Source: a virus. Taken from it: a stretch of DNA of 50,664 nt. Shown in pieces: positions 22,939 through 30,454 of this stretch; within the stretch, counting starts at the first letter, position 1, and each line of letters starts with the position of its first letter. The DNA lies in the IMG/VR virus record IMGVR_UViG_3300033149_003997, positions 1-50,664 of that record, one strand, 5' to 3'. The translations under genes were made by a program, and so were the position numbers. Below the pieces are notes generated by a model. That model ran no database searches, was not told where the DNA came from, and worked only from the letters and a program-made list of their open reading frames with translations.

Positions 22939-23024
22939 CGGCGTTTCTGAAATCTCTTGAGCTGATCCTGGCACTGACAGCCCTAGTCGCCGCTGTGGGC
23001 TGGGCTATCAGCGAGTGTAAGTGA
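22935..23024 (+). CDS. 29-residue membrane peptide
   Basis: The ORF encodes one hydrophobic helix (LELILALTALVAAVGWAI) ending SECK. The ATG overlaps the previous TGA and GGGGAGAG lies upstream. Confidence 0.5.
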   Translation: MTAFLKSLELILALTALVAAVGWAISECK

Positions 23025-23036
23025 GGAGGGGAAACA

Positions 23037-23213
23037 GTGAACGCGCCTTTGAGTTTTGCCTTAGGTCAGTTGATTGTACTCGTCGAGACTGCCATCGAGT
23101 GGCTGGAGGACGACCCTGACTTCGGTGATTGTGCACTCAACAAATTAAAGAAGACCGTGCTTGAAGTCCAGATGTGTATAGAAGACGCCTTGGAAAAGGA
23201 GGGGGAGCAGTGA
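23037..23213 (+). CDS. Small acidic helical protein, tandem-family copy A
   Basis: A 58-residue protein from a GTG behind GAGGAGGGGAAACA. It is related to the gene at 23633-23803: MNAxxxxALGxLIxxVExxxxWLExD, then a lysine- and leucine-containing helix and a cysteine near residue 47. Too short for routine detection. Function unknown. Confidence 0.65.
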   Translation: MNAPLSFALGQLIVLVETAIEWLEDDPDFGDCALNKLKKTVLEVQMCIEDALEKEGEQ

Positions 23214-23452
23214 AGCTGCACTTTGTTTTGGCGGACACTTGGGTTACCACCTGCGCCGTCATGCACGAAAACCAAATCACGCCTTATCGGAAGCGAATCG
23301 TAACCGTGGAACTAACCCCCGAACAGATGCAGACGATTGCCCCGCGCTGTGTCGGTTATAACGGTAGCACACCCATGTTTGAGGAGCTACTGGAAGTAAT
23401 CCTGGAACGCGACGAGGAGGAGCGCAACGAGGAGGCGCCTACTGATGAGTAA
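23210..23452 (+). CDS. Small protein, unknown
   Basis: An 80-residue protein from a GTG overlapping the previous TGA, with AAGGAGGGGGAGCA as ribosome site. It has a beta-like N-terminal half (LHFVLADTWVTTCAVMHE) and an acidic helical C-terminus (FEELLEVILERDEEERNEE). Confidence 0.65.
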   Translation: MKLHFVLADTWVTTCAVMHENQITPYRKRIVTVELTPEQMQTIAPRCVGYNGSTPMFEELLEVILERDEEERNEEAPTDE

Positions 23453-23636
23453 ACCCAATCCCGAGAAAGTGCACCCCGCTCTGGCGAGGGAAGCCTTGCG
23501 CCGCGCCGGAGGAGAACGGACCGCAGCCTATAGCCAGTACATCGGGCTGTGCTACCAAGCAACAGGTAGTCTCGCGCCGGGCTGTGACAATAAAGACCTA
23601 CAGGCCTTCTACGACCGAGAGGAGGGGGAACAATGA
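23445..23636 (+). CDS. Small protein, unknown
   Basis: A 63-residue protein with an N-terminal helix (HPALAREALRRAGGERTAAYSQ) and an acidic end. The start overlaps the previous gene. No family recognised. Confidence 0.6.
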   Translation: MSKPNPEKVHPALAREALRRAGGERTAAYSQYIGLCYQATGSLAPGCDNKDLQAFYDREEGEQ

Positions 23637-23803
23637 ACGCCCGTTTCTACATGGCTCTAGGGCGGCTAATTGAGGTCGTTGAGGCTACTGCTGACTGGTT
23701 GGAGGAAGACGCCGAGGCCTTCTACTACACCGACAAACTGAGGAGCGCCGTGTGTGGTGTTTGGCAGTGTGTTGATGAGGGCGAGGTGTCCAGTGATGGC
23801 TGA
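23633..23803 (+). CDS. Small acidic helical protein, tandem-family copy B
   Basis: A 56-residue paralogue of the protein at 23037-23213, sharing MNA, ALGxLI, VExxxxWLExD and a late cysteine. GAGGAGGGGGAACA precedes the ATG, and the start overlaps the previous stop. The two copies are separated by two unrelated genes. Confidence 0.65.
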   Translation: MNARFYMALGRLIEVVEATADWLEEDAEAFYYTDKLRSAVCGVWQCVDEGEVSSDG

Positions 23804-23855
23804 CTGGACCATCTCGGAGATCGCCGACATTGCGGCGGATGCAATACACAGATGA
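23796..23855 (+). CDS. Possible 19-residue peptide
   Basis: MADWTISEIADIAADAIHR from an ATG inside the previous gene, with GAGG about 10 nt upstream. It may be real given the coupling style of this operon, but it is too short to be certain. Confidence 0.25.
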   Translation: MADWTISEIADIAADAIHR

Positions 23856-23941
23856 GCACGCGCAGCGGATATAGAAGACTAGTTCTCCCCAGCGTAGTCT
23901 ATGCGGGTTCGGTTTGATTCATGCACGAGAGGTCGGAAATC

Positions 23942-24847
23942 GTGGCTAGACCGACAAAGCGCACAATAGATTACTTCCCTCACTTTGTTGGAGGCGGCAA
24001 GACGCTCACGATCCTCGAAAGCCGGTTCGGCAACGACGGCTATGCCTTCTGGTTTAAGCTACTTGAGATTCTAGGCGGGACCGACGGCCACGTTTATGCA
24101 TACATAAACCCCGTTGACGTGGAGTTTCTGCTTGCAAAAACTCGGGTGAGCCGAGATACTGCAGACGCTATCCTGAATCTACTTGCAGAATTAGGGGCAA
24201 TCGACCCTGATTTATGGGCAGAGGGCATAATTTGGTCTGATAACTTTGTTCAAAATATCAGCGAGGTTTACGCCCGTAGGAAGGTTTCTGTACCACAGAA
24301 ACCCCGGGTGAGCGGGGTTTCTGCTGACATAAACTCGGCTGAGGAGGGTTTCTGTAGCGAAAACTCCGACAGAAACCCACAAAGTAAAGTAAAGTATACT
24401 AAAGTAAATAATAAAGACATATCGTCGAACGACGACGATTCCCCCTCCTTATCTTCAGAAACAGCAGAAGATATCCCTGATCCCATCGCCGAGGTTTGGG
24501 GCCACTACCAAGCGCAGTTCTCGGATGTCTGGAAGCGGTCCCTGAAGTTTACCCAAACCCGCAAAAGCGCAATCAAAGCCCGCCTCAAGTCCTACTCCGT
24601 CGAGGAGCTATGTCGCGCAGTAACCAATATCCGAGCTTCACCGTGGCATGTGGGGCAGAACCCCAACGCCAAGGTCTATGCTACCCCGGAGTTTATTTTC
24701 CGGAAGGACGAAAAGGTGGAGGAATGGCTTAACTACGACCCTGAGGAGAGGGGGAAGAGCGGTGGCAGAGCGACTGTCCGCCAGCGCGATCCAAGCCAAG
24801 TTGACTGGGATGCGGAAGCTGCAAAGTGGGCTGACGGTTTCTGCTGA
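23942..24847 (+). CDS. Replication initiator / replisome organizer (DnaD-like)
   Basis: About 301 residues. The N-terminus (ARPTKRTIDYFPHF...FGNDGYAFWFKLLEILGG) matches the Lin1244/Lin1753-type domain of Gram-positive phage replication proteins. A low-complexity linker (about 105-160) follows, then a C-terminal helical domain (VEELCRAVTNIRASPWH...ATPEFIFRKDEKVEEWL). It would bind the origin that lies inside its own linker codons and recruit the loader encoded next. The GTG at 23942 is preferred because GAGAGG precedes it; an ATG at 23921 lacks a site. Confidence 0.82.
   Translation: MARPTKRTIDYFPHFVGGGKTLTILESRFGNDGYAFWFKLLEILGGTDGHVYAYINPVDVEFLLAKTRVSRDTADAILNLLAELGAIDPDLWAEGIIWSDNFVQNISEVYARRKVSVPQKPRVSGVSADINSAEEGFCSENSDRNPQSKVKYTKVNNKDISSNDDDSPSLSSETAEDIPDPIAEVWGHYQAQFSDVWKRSLKFTQTRKSAIKARLKSYSVEELCRAVTNIRASPWHVGQNPNAKVYATPEFIFRKDEKVEEWLNYDPEERGKSGGRATVRQRDPSQVDWDAEAAKWADGFC
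24283..24418. other. Putative replication origin: iterons plus AT-rich tract
   Basis: Five copies of GGTTTCTG lie within 95 bp: direct at 24283, 24316 and 24347, inverted (CAGAAACC) at 24296 and 24370. Directly after comes an AT-rich tract with AAAGT repeats (24381-24418), a likely unwinding element. The cluster sits in the linker part of the replication initiator gene, the place many Gram-positive phages keep their origin. Confidence 0.75.
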
Positions 24848-25547
24848 CCCGTCTCAGTGCACCAGTTCTACCTCCTGCATAGAGGGCACCCTGCGGGACG
24901 GTCGTACCTGCCCGGAGTGGGGTAACCCTGTGCATGAGACCCAATGTCGGAAGCGACGGCAGAAATTCCGCAATCAGCAAGACGCAGCGGGTATTCCGGA
25001 GCGGTATCGTGACGCATGGCTGCCCCTCCTCTCCCCTCGTGCGCCGAACACGCAGCAGTTCGTCCGGGTGAAGGCCTACTTGCAACATTTACCCGAGCGG
25101 CTACGAGAGGGACGGGGGCTTATCCTGCTTGGCCCTGTGGGGTGTGGAAAAAGCACGCTGGCTACGGCCCTGGCCAATGCCGCACTGGCCCTGGAGCACA
25201 AGGTCACCTGGATAGACCTTGCCAACCTGCTAGATCGGTGCAACATGTTGAAAGCCACCAGCCGCCAAACATGGGCCGAGTACGAAGATTCGCTTCGCAC
25301 CGATCCTCTCCTGATCCTCGACGACGTGGGCGAGGAGTACCGCAGTGACTACACCAGCAACAAAGTCATGGCGATCCTAGCCGAGCGGTACAACGAGAAG
25401 AAGGCGACTGTCATAACCGCCAACCTAGCGCCGGATGACCTGCGTGGGACATATGGAGAGCGGCTCTACGACCGCTGGCGGGAAACCTCAGAGGTTGTAG
25501 TCCTCAAAGGTGAGAGCCTGAGGCGGAAGTTAGGGGGGGGAACGTAG
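24762..25547 (+). CDS. DnaC-like helicase loader ATPase
   Basis: About 261 residues from the GTG at 24762, behind GAGGGGGAAGAG. The N-terminal part contains several cysteines (a possible zinc site). The AAA+ core has Walker A GPVGCGKS (124-131), Walker B LLILDDVG (acidic pair at 187-188) and an ITANLAPDDL sensor segment, then YDRW with an arginine. It loads the host replicative helicase at the origin marked by the upstream initiator. It overlaps that gene by 86 bp. Confidence 0.88.
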   Translation: MAERLSASAIQAKLTGMRKLQSGLTVSADPSQCTSSTSCIEGTLRDGRTCPEWGNPVHETQCRKRRQKFRNQQDAAGIPERYRDAWLPLLSPRAPNTQQFVRVKAYLQHLPERLREGRGLILLGPVGCGKSTLATALANAALALEHKVTWIDLANLLDRCNMLKATSRQTWAEYEDSLRTDPLLILDDVGEEYRSDYTSNKVMAILAERYNEKKATVITANLAPDDLRGTYGERLYDRWRETSEVVVLKGESLRRKLGGGT

Positions 25548-26095
25548 TGAACCTACCCTGCGGACCGTTCGCAACCCTATACGCTGACCCTCCCTGGCCG
25601 GAATACGGGGGGGGCAGAATCAAACGCGGTGCGGATCGCCACTACAAGCTCATGTGCGTGAGCGACATCAAGGCTATGGGCGACGACATCCAAAACACCA
25701 TGGCCCCCGATTCACACTGCTATCTATGGGTTACGAATAACTACCTACCCGCAGGTTTGGAGGTGTTGAAAGCGTGGGGGTACCGATACATTACGACCAT
25801 CACTTGGGCCAAGGACAAGTTCGGCCTAGGTCAGTATTACCGGGGCCAGACAGAGCACTGTTTGTTTGGGGTACGGGGTCGGATTCCGTACCGGAAGCGG
25901 CCCAACGGCAAGCGAGCGCAAGGAGTAACAATCATTCATGCCCCGCGTCGGAAGCACTCTCAGAAGCCGGACGAAATGCGCGAGATGATTGAGGTCGTCA
26001 GCCCACCGCCATATCTAGAGCTATTCGCGCGTGAGCGGGCGCCTGGATGGATTGTATGGGGTGACGAGGTAGGGAGGGAACCCAGTGAGGGCTGA
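25547..26095 (+). CDS. MT-A70-family N6-adenine methyltransferase
   Basis: A 182-residue methyltransferase. The catalytic DPPW motif is at residues 14-17, followed by WVTNNYLPAGLEVLKAWGY, ITWAKDKFGLGQYYRGQTEHCLFGVRG and a C-terminal YLELFARERAPGWIVWGDE. It would methylate adenine in DNA, most likely to shield phage DNA from restriction or mark its own origin region. No cognate restriction gene is beside it. The GTG start overlaps the stop of the loader gene. Confidence 0.9.
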   Translation: MNLPCGPFATLYADPPWPEYGGGRIKRGADRHYKLMCVSDIKAMGDDIQNTMAPDSHCYLWVTNNYLPAGLEVLKAWGYRYITTITWAKDKFGLGQYYRGQTEHCLFGVRGRIPYRKRPNGKRAQGVTIIHAPRRKHSQKPDEMREMIEVVSPPPYLELFARERAPGWIVWGDEVGREPSEG

Positions 26096-26390
26096 ATACG
26101 ACGCGCCGGGTTTCGTGAACGGCAAGCCCGCAGAGGAGGGACGGATCGCGCTGGACGGGCGGGAGCTGTTCTGGCCGAATTCGCAGATTTCTCGGTTGAA
26201 GCGACTATGGGAAGACGGCTGGTCCCTGCGCGTCATGCAACACGTTCTTGAGAGGGAAGCGATTGAGTGCTTTGTTATGCTGTTTGATCTGTTGGCTCAG
26301 GGCGTGCTTCGCAGCCGTTACAATGGCTGGAGGGGTTGGCGTAAAGACGAGGAGTGGCGGGACGAGAGGGCCTTCGAGAGGAGTGCGTGA
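26085..26390 (+). CDS. Small protein, unknown
   Basis: A 101-residue protein from a GTG overlapping the methyltransferase end. It contains a helical LKRLWEDGWSLRVMQHVLERE and a Trp- and Arg-rich C-terminus. The segment around WSLRVMQHVLE could be a helix-turn-helix-like unit, but I do not claim it. Function unknown. Confidence 0.65.
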   Translation: MRAEYDAPGFVNGKPAEEGRIALDGRELFWPNSQISRLKRLWEDGWSLRVMQHVLEREAIECFVMLFDLLAQGVLRSRYNGWRGWRKDEEWRDERAFERSA

Positions 26391-26391
26391 T

Positions 26392-26685
26392 GTGCGCGTA
26401 AAGACATGGGGCTTTATTTGGAAAGTCACTGCGTCGGCGGATGCACACAACGATAAACGCATGACGTACACCAAGTTGATAATAACCCAAGACCCGTTAG
26501 GGGCAGATGTTCCTTCGCGTGCCATACAGGTGATAACCGGCGGTGAAGAGCCAGGGGAGAACTGGAAACTCGCTGCAGAATATGCCGTCATGCTGGAGCG
26601 CATGGAATACCTCGGCGAGTTCCACGCAACCCTGGAAGGGTCACAAGCAGAGGGCGAAGAGGAGTGCGTGAGCAATGGCGGCTAA
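26392..26685 (+). CDS. Small protein, unknown
   Basis: A 97-residue protein from the GTG at 26392 behind GAGAGGA. Beta-like N-terminal half (VKTWGFIWKVTASADAHND, YTKLIITQD) and acidic helical end. It overlaps the ATPase gene start. Confidence 0.6.
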   Translation: MRVKTWGFIWKVTASADAHNDKRMTYTKLIITQDPLGADVPSRAIQVITGGEEPGENWKLAAEYAVMLERMEYLGEFHATLEGSQAEGEEECVSNGG

Positions 26686-27493
26686 GCAGATAAAGCAAGC
26701 TGATCCTGAGCGGTTAAGCGGGATGATCGTGGCAGAAGAACCGAGTGTGCCTAAGTCTGCCTTGGTCGTGCCTGCAGCTCTCGAGGGGCGCATTGACAGG
26801 ATCATCCTTGAGTATCGGCAACGGACCAGACTCAAGACCCATGGCCTAGAACATCGTCGGAAGGTTTTGCTCATCGGTCCCCCGGGCACTGGCAAAACCA
26901 TGACCGCGAAGGTGCTATCTCATGAACTGCGGCTACCGTTGTACACCATTCAGATAGATCGTTTGATCACCAAGTTCATGGGAGAAACCAGCGCCAAGCT
27001 GCGGCAGATATTCGACCTCATGCAAAGCGAAGAAGCGGGCGTCTATCTCTTTGACGAGTTCGACGCCATCGGCGGAGAGCGTTCTCTGGAAAACGATGTG
27101 GGCGAAATGCGCCGGGTGCTAAATTCCTTTTTGCAGTTTATCGAGCAGGATTCATCTGACAGTCTCATAGTGGCAGCCACTAACAACCCGAATTTGCTGG
27201 ATCGGGCTCTCTTTCGCAGGTTTGATGATGTGTTGTACTATGAGCGCCCATCAGATGAGGAGCGGAAGTACTTGATTGAGAATCTGTTGGGTCCCTACCA
27301 AGGGCAGTGGCTGGAACAGACAATTAAGGACAGCCGCGACCTGAGCCAAGCGGAAATTGCCCGCGCCTGCCGAGACGCTATCAAGACCGCCGTATTGGCG
27401 GGGCGCAACAAAGTATGTGCAACCGAACTACTCTATGCGCTGAGGATCTGTAGGGATGTCTACCGCGAGGAGGGTTCACAGTGTACGAGCTAG
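26675..27493 (+). CDS. Stand-alone AAA+ ATPase
   Basis: A 272-residue classic AAA ATPase related to the FtsH/Cdc48 clade. It has Walker A GPPGTGKT (68-75), a pore-like KFMGETSAKLR, Walker B YLFDEFD (124-130), sensor 1 VAATNN, and the arginine-finger region DRALFRRFDD, then a C-terminal lid helix bundle. There is no attached protease or zinc domain. It probably remodels a protein or complex; the following gene (27481) overlaps it and is the first candidate partner. It is unusual in a phage early region and may be an anti-host or DNA-transaction factor. Confidence 0.85.
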   Translation: MAAKQIKQADPERLSGMIVAEEPSVPKSALVVPAALEGRIDRIILEYRQRTRLKTHGLEHRRKVLLIGPPGTGKTMTAKVLSHELRLPLYTIQIDRLITKFMGETSAKLRQIFDLMQSEEAGVYLFDEFDAIGGERSLENDVGEMRRVLNSFLQFIEQDSSDSLIVAATNNPNLLDRALFRRFDDVLYYERPSDEERKYLIENLLGPYQGQWLEQTIKDSRDLSQAEIARACRDAIKTAVLAGRNKVCATELLYALRICRDVYREEGSQCTS

Positions 27494-28002
27494 GACAGCG
27501 AGTCATCATTAGGCGGCTGCTGGAGCGGAGGAATCGGCGGTGGGTGCGCAAGGAGAGGTTTGTTCAGGGCATCGTGGTTGGGAAACGACGGTTGCGGGGT
27601 GTTATCGGGTTTCCGGGGAAACTGGCCGAGGTGTTCATGATTGCACACGACTTGGAGTGCGATTTCACCTACGTTCTCCCTGAAGACGTTGAACTCTCTG
27701 GTGAGCGGGAGGCTGTCGAATTTGCTGAGGAAGCATTGGAGGTTCCCGGAGTCCTAGCCGTTGGGGTTATTTACGGCGTACAGAACGAGGATGGCGACGA
27801 TGTACTGCGGGCGGAAGTAGTGGTTGACAAAAGCACTAGTCCTGCGGTGCGGAGAGTACACGAGATCGCTAGCTACTACCAGACTGAGGGGGTTGCGTAC
27901 ATTGATGTTTCAGTCATACCCACCGTACCCGGGTACGCTCCGGGCGATTTACTTGTGGGTATGACGTGTGTGTTCACCAAGGAGGGGGAAGTCGATGGGT
28001 GA
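27481..28002 (+). CDS. Hypothetical protein downstream of the AAA+ ATPase
   Basis: A 173-residue protein from a GTG that overlaps the ATPase end by 13 bp. The N-terminus is basic and beta-rich (GQRVIIRRLLERRNRRW, RFVQGIVVGKRRL). The C-terminal half has an alternating strand and helix pattern (LAVGVIYGVQNEDGDDVLRAEVVVD, AYIDVSVIPTV). Not recognised. Confidence 0.65.
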   Translation: MYELGQRVIIRRLLERRNRRWVRKERFVQGIVVGKRRLRGVIGFPGKLAEVFMIAHDLECDFTYVLPEDVELSGEREAVEFAEEALEVPGVLAVGVIYGVQNEDGDDVLRAEVVVDKSTSPAVRRVHEIASYYQTEGVAYIDVSVIPTVPGYAPGDLLVGMTCVFTKEGEVDG

Positions 28003-28213
28003 GGGCGCTGATTTGCTGGGGAAGCGGGTGCGTGTGGCCGCAACCCTCAAAGGCATGGTGATGGGGATGCGCGAGCCTGATGACGGCAAGTGTTTTGTGA
28101 CTATTCAGCAACAGATGATTGAGGTACCCCAAGGTGCGTTGGAAATCATGGAGGACGGCACGGACATGCCCTTTGTGCCCCTCGTGCCTGGAGGTGTTTT
28201 CTATGGCTCTTAA
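27995..28213 (+). CDS. Small beta-rich protein, unknown
   Basis: A 72-residue protein behind AAGGAGGGGGAAG. GKRVRVAATLKGMVMGMREPDDGKCFVTIQQ suggests a small barrel. Its start and end overlap the neighbouring genes. Confidence 0.6.
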   Translation: MGEGADLLGKRVRVAATLKGMVMGMREPDDGKCFVTIQQQMIEVPQGALEIMEDGTDMPFVPLVPGGVFYGS

Positions 28214-28499
28214 GTGGGAGTTACGACCGATTAACGGGGTCTATGCCCCAAAGGAGTTGCTACGGGTGGGATGTTTTTTGGACTCTGACCATGCAATAAT
28301 TACCCCCTCAGGATACGGTCGTTGCTACATCCAGGAGGGACGGGGCGAGTACCGTTGGTCGTGTAAACGAACGATTGGCGATACCGAGATTTGTGCATCT
28401 GGCACTGAATACAGCGTGGCAGATGCCAAGGCCGAGGTCGAACGTCTATGGTCACTGCTCGATTCGGCCTACGGAGAGCCGGACGACAATGAAGCTTAA
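28203..28499 (+). CDS. Small phage protein, aW-tail family (copy 3)
   Basis: A 98-residue protein: MALKWELRP, a glycine- and tyrosine-containing strand, YRWSCKRTIGD, then YSVADAKAEVERLWSLL. It shares this layout with the minus-strand proteins at 11505-11861 and 13225-13539. The ATG lies within the previous gene. A degraded second copy follows immediately. Confidence 0.65.
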   Translation: MALKWELRPINGVYAPKELLRVGCFLDSDHAIITPSGYGRCYIQEGRGEYRWSCKRTIGDTEICASGTEYSVADAKAEVERLWSLLDSAYGEPDDNEA

Positions 28500-28630
28500 G
28501 TGGGAGCACAACACGTGGCCCGACCCATTTTATGCTTACGGGCCGGGCGGACGACGTAGATGCGGCTAAGGCGGAGATCGAGGGGCTCTGGTCGGCTCTC
28601 GAATCGCTGTATGGGGAGGGGCCACGATGA
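28489..28630 (+). pseudogene. Degraded tandem copy of the aW-tail gene
   Basis: ATG at 28489 gives MKLKWEHNTWPDPFYAYG, resembling the N-terminus of the preceding protein (MALKWELRP), but the frame stops at 28569. The other frame supplies the family C-terminus, DAAKAEIEGLWSALESLYGE, ending at 28630. The central part is missing and a frameshift separates the two ends, so this looks like a duplicated copy damaged by deletion. Confidence 0.65.
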
Positions 28631-28791
28631 TCTGGCGCTATTGTCCTCATGTGATATTTTGTCTCTCGATTGTGTGTTGCGTGCTTTCGTTTTGGATAGC
28701 AGACCCGATATACGCAATTTCGCTAGGTATTGCGGGTGGTGGCATGGCACTAGCGTCGCTCTTGATTATCGTAGAGGAGGGGTTGAAGTGA
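28627..28791 (+). CDS. Small membrane protein
   Basis: A 54-residue protein with two hydrophobic segments (HVIFCLSIVCCVLSFWIA and AISLGIAGGGMALASLLIIV). The ATG overlaps the stop of the degraded copy (ATGA) and GGGGAGGGG precedes it. Function unknown. Confidence 0.6.
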   Translation: MIWRYCPHVIFCLSIVCCVLSFWIADPIYAISLGIAGGGMALASLLIIVEEGLK

Positions 28792-29264
28792 ACTGGCAAC
28801 TGATAGAACACAAGGACGGAGAGCAACCACCCTTGTTGATGGTTCGACCTCAGTTTATACAACACGATGAACTACACGTGTATGGCAACCGCGATGGTTT
28901 GAAGGTTCTGCGGGACGCTCTTGATATCGCGATCTCGCTAGGGTGCGACAGCATGTCGGAGTGGGTATGTGCACCGGACGGCGAGGGGTACCACGTTGAA
29001 ATCAATCTCGATAATTCGCACTGGCAAGGTGAGAGCTGGCAGAAGCGCGTGGATGATTTGGTCTACCTCTTCCCCTGGGGTGATAGACGGTGCGCAGAGT
29101 GTGAACTATGGGTTCATGCGAAGTGCGACAACTGCGGAGAGTCAATGGTTCTTGTCTCTTACGAAGGAGGGCGGGATTTCGGCTTATCGCACTTGATTCC
29201 GCCGGAGTGGGAAGTCCGCAACTTTCGTCTACTTTGTCCTGAATGCGCGGAGGAGGATTCCTGA
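28788..29264 (+). CDS. Protein with C-terminal zinc ribbon, unknown
   Basis: A 158-residue protein from a GTG overlapping the previous TGA, behind GAGGAGGGG. The C-terminal half has two cysteine pairs (CAEC, CDNC) and a final CPEC. The N-terminal half includes LKVLRDALDIAISLGCD. Not recognised. Confidence 0.7.
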   Translation: MNWQLIEHKDGEQPPLLMVRPQFIQHDELHVYGNRDGLKVLRDALDIAISLGCDSMSEWVCAPDGEGYHVEINLDNSHWQGESWQKRVDDLVYLFPWGDRRCAECELWVHAKCDNCGESMVLVSYEGGRDFGLSHLIPPEWEVRNFRLLCPECAEEDS

Positions 29265-29554
29265 TGAACCAGCCGGAGCCGATTTGCTACCCAGAGGAAG
29301 ATTTTGCCCCCACCAAGTGCTGTGGCACGTGTAAATGGGGTCTGGAACTCCGCGCAGGAGATGATTACTACCTGGGCACCTATTGCTTCACGCGCTGGGC
29401 TTTTGTGGATTCGGAGTATTACTGCTCGGAGTATGATGCAGTTGATCTCTCCAAACGACCAGCAAAGCAGATTCTTAGGGTTTCTTCTACGCAGCCACAT
29501 ACCTTGGTAGATAGCTGGGGCGACACGCTGGCCCTTGTACAGGAGCCACAATGA
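29264..29554 (+). CDS. CxxCKW-family small protein, copy A
   Basis: A 96-residue protein behind GGAGGATTCCTG. Core CCGTCKWGLEL...YCF...YCSEY is a Cys-rich metal-binding fold. The next gene encodes a shorter paralogue with the same core. Confidence 0.7.
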   Translation: MNQPEPICYPEEDFAPTKCCGTCKWGLELRAGDDYYLGTYCFTRWAFVDSEYYCSEYDAVDLSKRPAKQILRVSSTQPHTLVDSWGDTLALVQEPQ

Positions 29555-29778
29555 ATCTCTGTGGCGGCTGTAAATGGGCGATCGACTTCCAGCCATCTCA
29601 CCGTGGACGAATATACTGCTTCGTTTATGGTGAGTTCGTAAGTCCGCCGCAATTATGTGACTACATCAAATCTGGTGAGCCACAAGTTATCAAGATCGCT
29701 CCTGCGCTGGTGGACGGGGTTGGCAATGAGTTGAGAGTCACGGAGGGGGACAGCCATGGAACTAGTGTTAGTAACTGA
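29551..29778 (+). CDS. CxxCKW-family small protein, copy B
   Basis: A 75-residue paralogue of the preceding protein: CGGCKWAIDF...YCF...LCDY. The ATG overlaps the previous stop. Tandem duplication with later divergence is the simplest origin. Confidence 0.65.
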   Translation: MNLCGGCKWAIDFQPSHRGRIYCFVYGEFVSPPQLCDYIKSGEPQVIKIAPALVDGVGNELRVTEGDSHGTSVSN

Positions 29779-29941
29779 GCTAGACGAAGCTGCGGATCAG
29801 GTGCGGCAGGCCCGGAACCGCTGGAACGAGATAGCGGGCTCCAACGCCGCTTACCACGATGCGGCCCTGTTGGAGTTGAGGGCGGCGGAATTGCGGTACG
29901 GCGAACTGCTCAGAAGGGTGAAAGGAGGGGCGGTAGCGTGA
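29756..29941 (+). CDS. Small helical coiled-coil protein
   Basis: A 61-residue protein, almost all helix (EAADQVRQARNRWNEIAG, ALLELRAAELRYGELLRR). GAGGGGGACAGCC precedes the ATG. Confidence 0.6.
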   Translation: MELVLVTELDEAADQVRQARNRWNEIAGSNAAYHDAALLELRAAELRYGELLRRVKGGAVA

Positions 29942-30195
29942 GAGACTGGGAACTTGAAAGCGGAAGAAGCTACGGCAATTCGGCGGTATGGGCTCCTTTT
30001 GAGTACGAGGTGAGTGTGGCTTTTATAAAGGCCTCATTCTACCCTGACAAGGAAGACGCTATCCAGGACGCAAGGGTAGAGCTCGAATTAGAGGACGATG
30101 TGGAGCCTTGTTCAGTTGAGTTAGGGCAACTACAGTGGGTTCCGGATGACGGAACCGAGGGGTTCGCGTTTAAGGTATGGTTGGTTAGATTCTGA
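29938..30195 (+). CDS. Small acidic protein, unknown
   Basis: An 85-residue protein from a GTG overlapping the previous stop, behind AAAGGAGGGG. The strand-rich layout YEVSVAFIKASFYPDKEDAIQDARVELE may be a small alpha/beta fold. Not recognised. Confidence 0.6.
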   Translation: MRDWELESGRSYGNSAVWAPFEYEVSVAFIKASFYPDKEDAIQDARVELELEDDVEPCSVELGQLQWVPDDGTEGFAFKVWLVRF

Positions 30196-30208
30196 GAGGT
30201 GGAGCGGC

Positions 30209-30454
30209 GTGACCGGGGAAATAATAGGGTTCATCATATCCATGGCTTTACTTCTTGGGTTGTATATCCTGTGCGAAGGACTAACGACGCCTCGAAACCC
30301 GATCTGCACCAGGTGTGGCAGAGAGATTGAACATAGCCCGCACCTGAACCTGACGACATATTCATGTATCCACCTCGAGCCGGTCAAGCATAGGCTGTGT
30401 CTGTCATGTCAGGCGGATTTGCACGGGTTTCTGGCGAGGAAGGGAGCGGCATGA
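30209..30454 (+). CDS. Membrane-anchored zinc-ribbon protein
   Basis: An 81-residue protein from a GTG in the recurring context GGAGCGGCGTGA. One transmembrane helix (IIGFIISMALLLGLYIL) is followed by CTRC and CLSC cysteine pairs. Function unknown. Confidence 0.6.
   Translation: MTGEIIGFIISMALLLGLYILCEGLTTPRNPICTRCGREIEHSPHLNLTTYSCIHLEPVKHRLCLSCQADLHGFLARKGAA

Noticed and set aside
23852-23917. A 21-codon ORF before the replication initiator
   Set aside because: Too short, with no ribosome site and no features.
24879-24991. Separate zinc-finger gene within the loader N-terminus
   Set aside because: The cysteines lie in frame with the ATPase and there is no internal start with a ribosome site.
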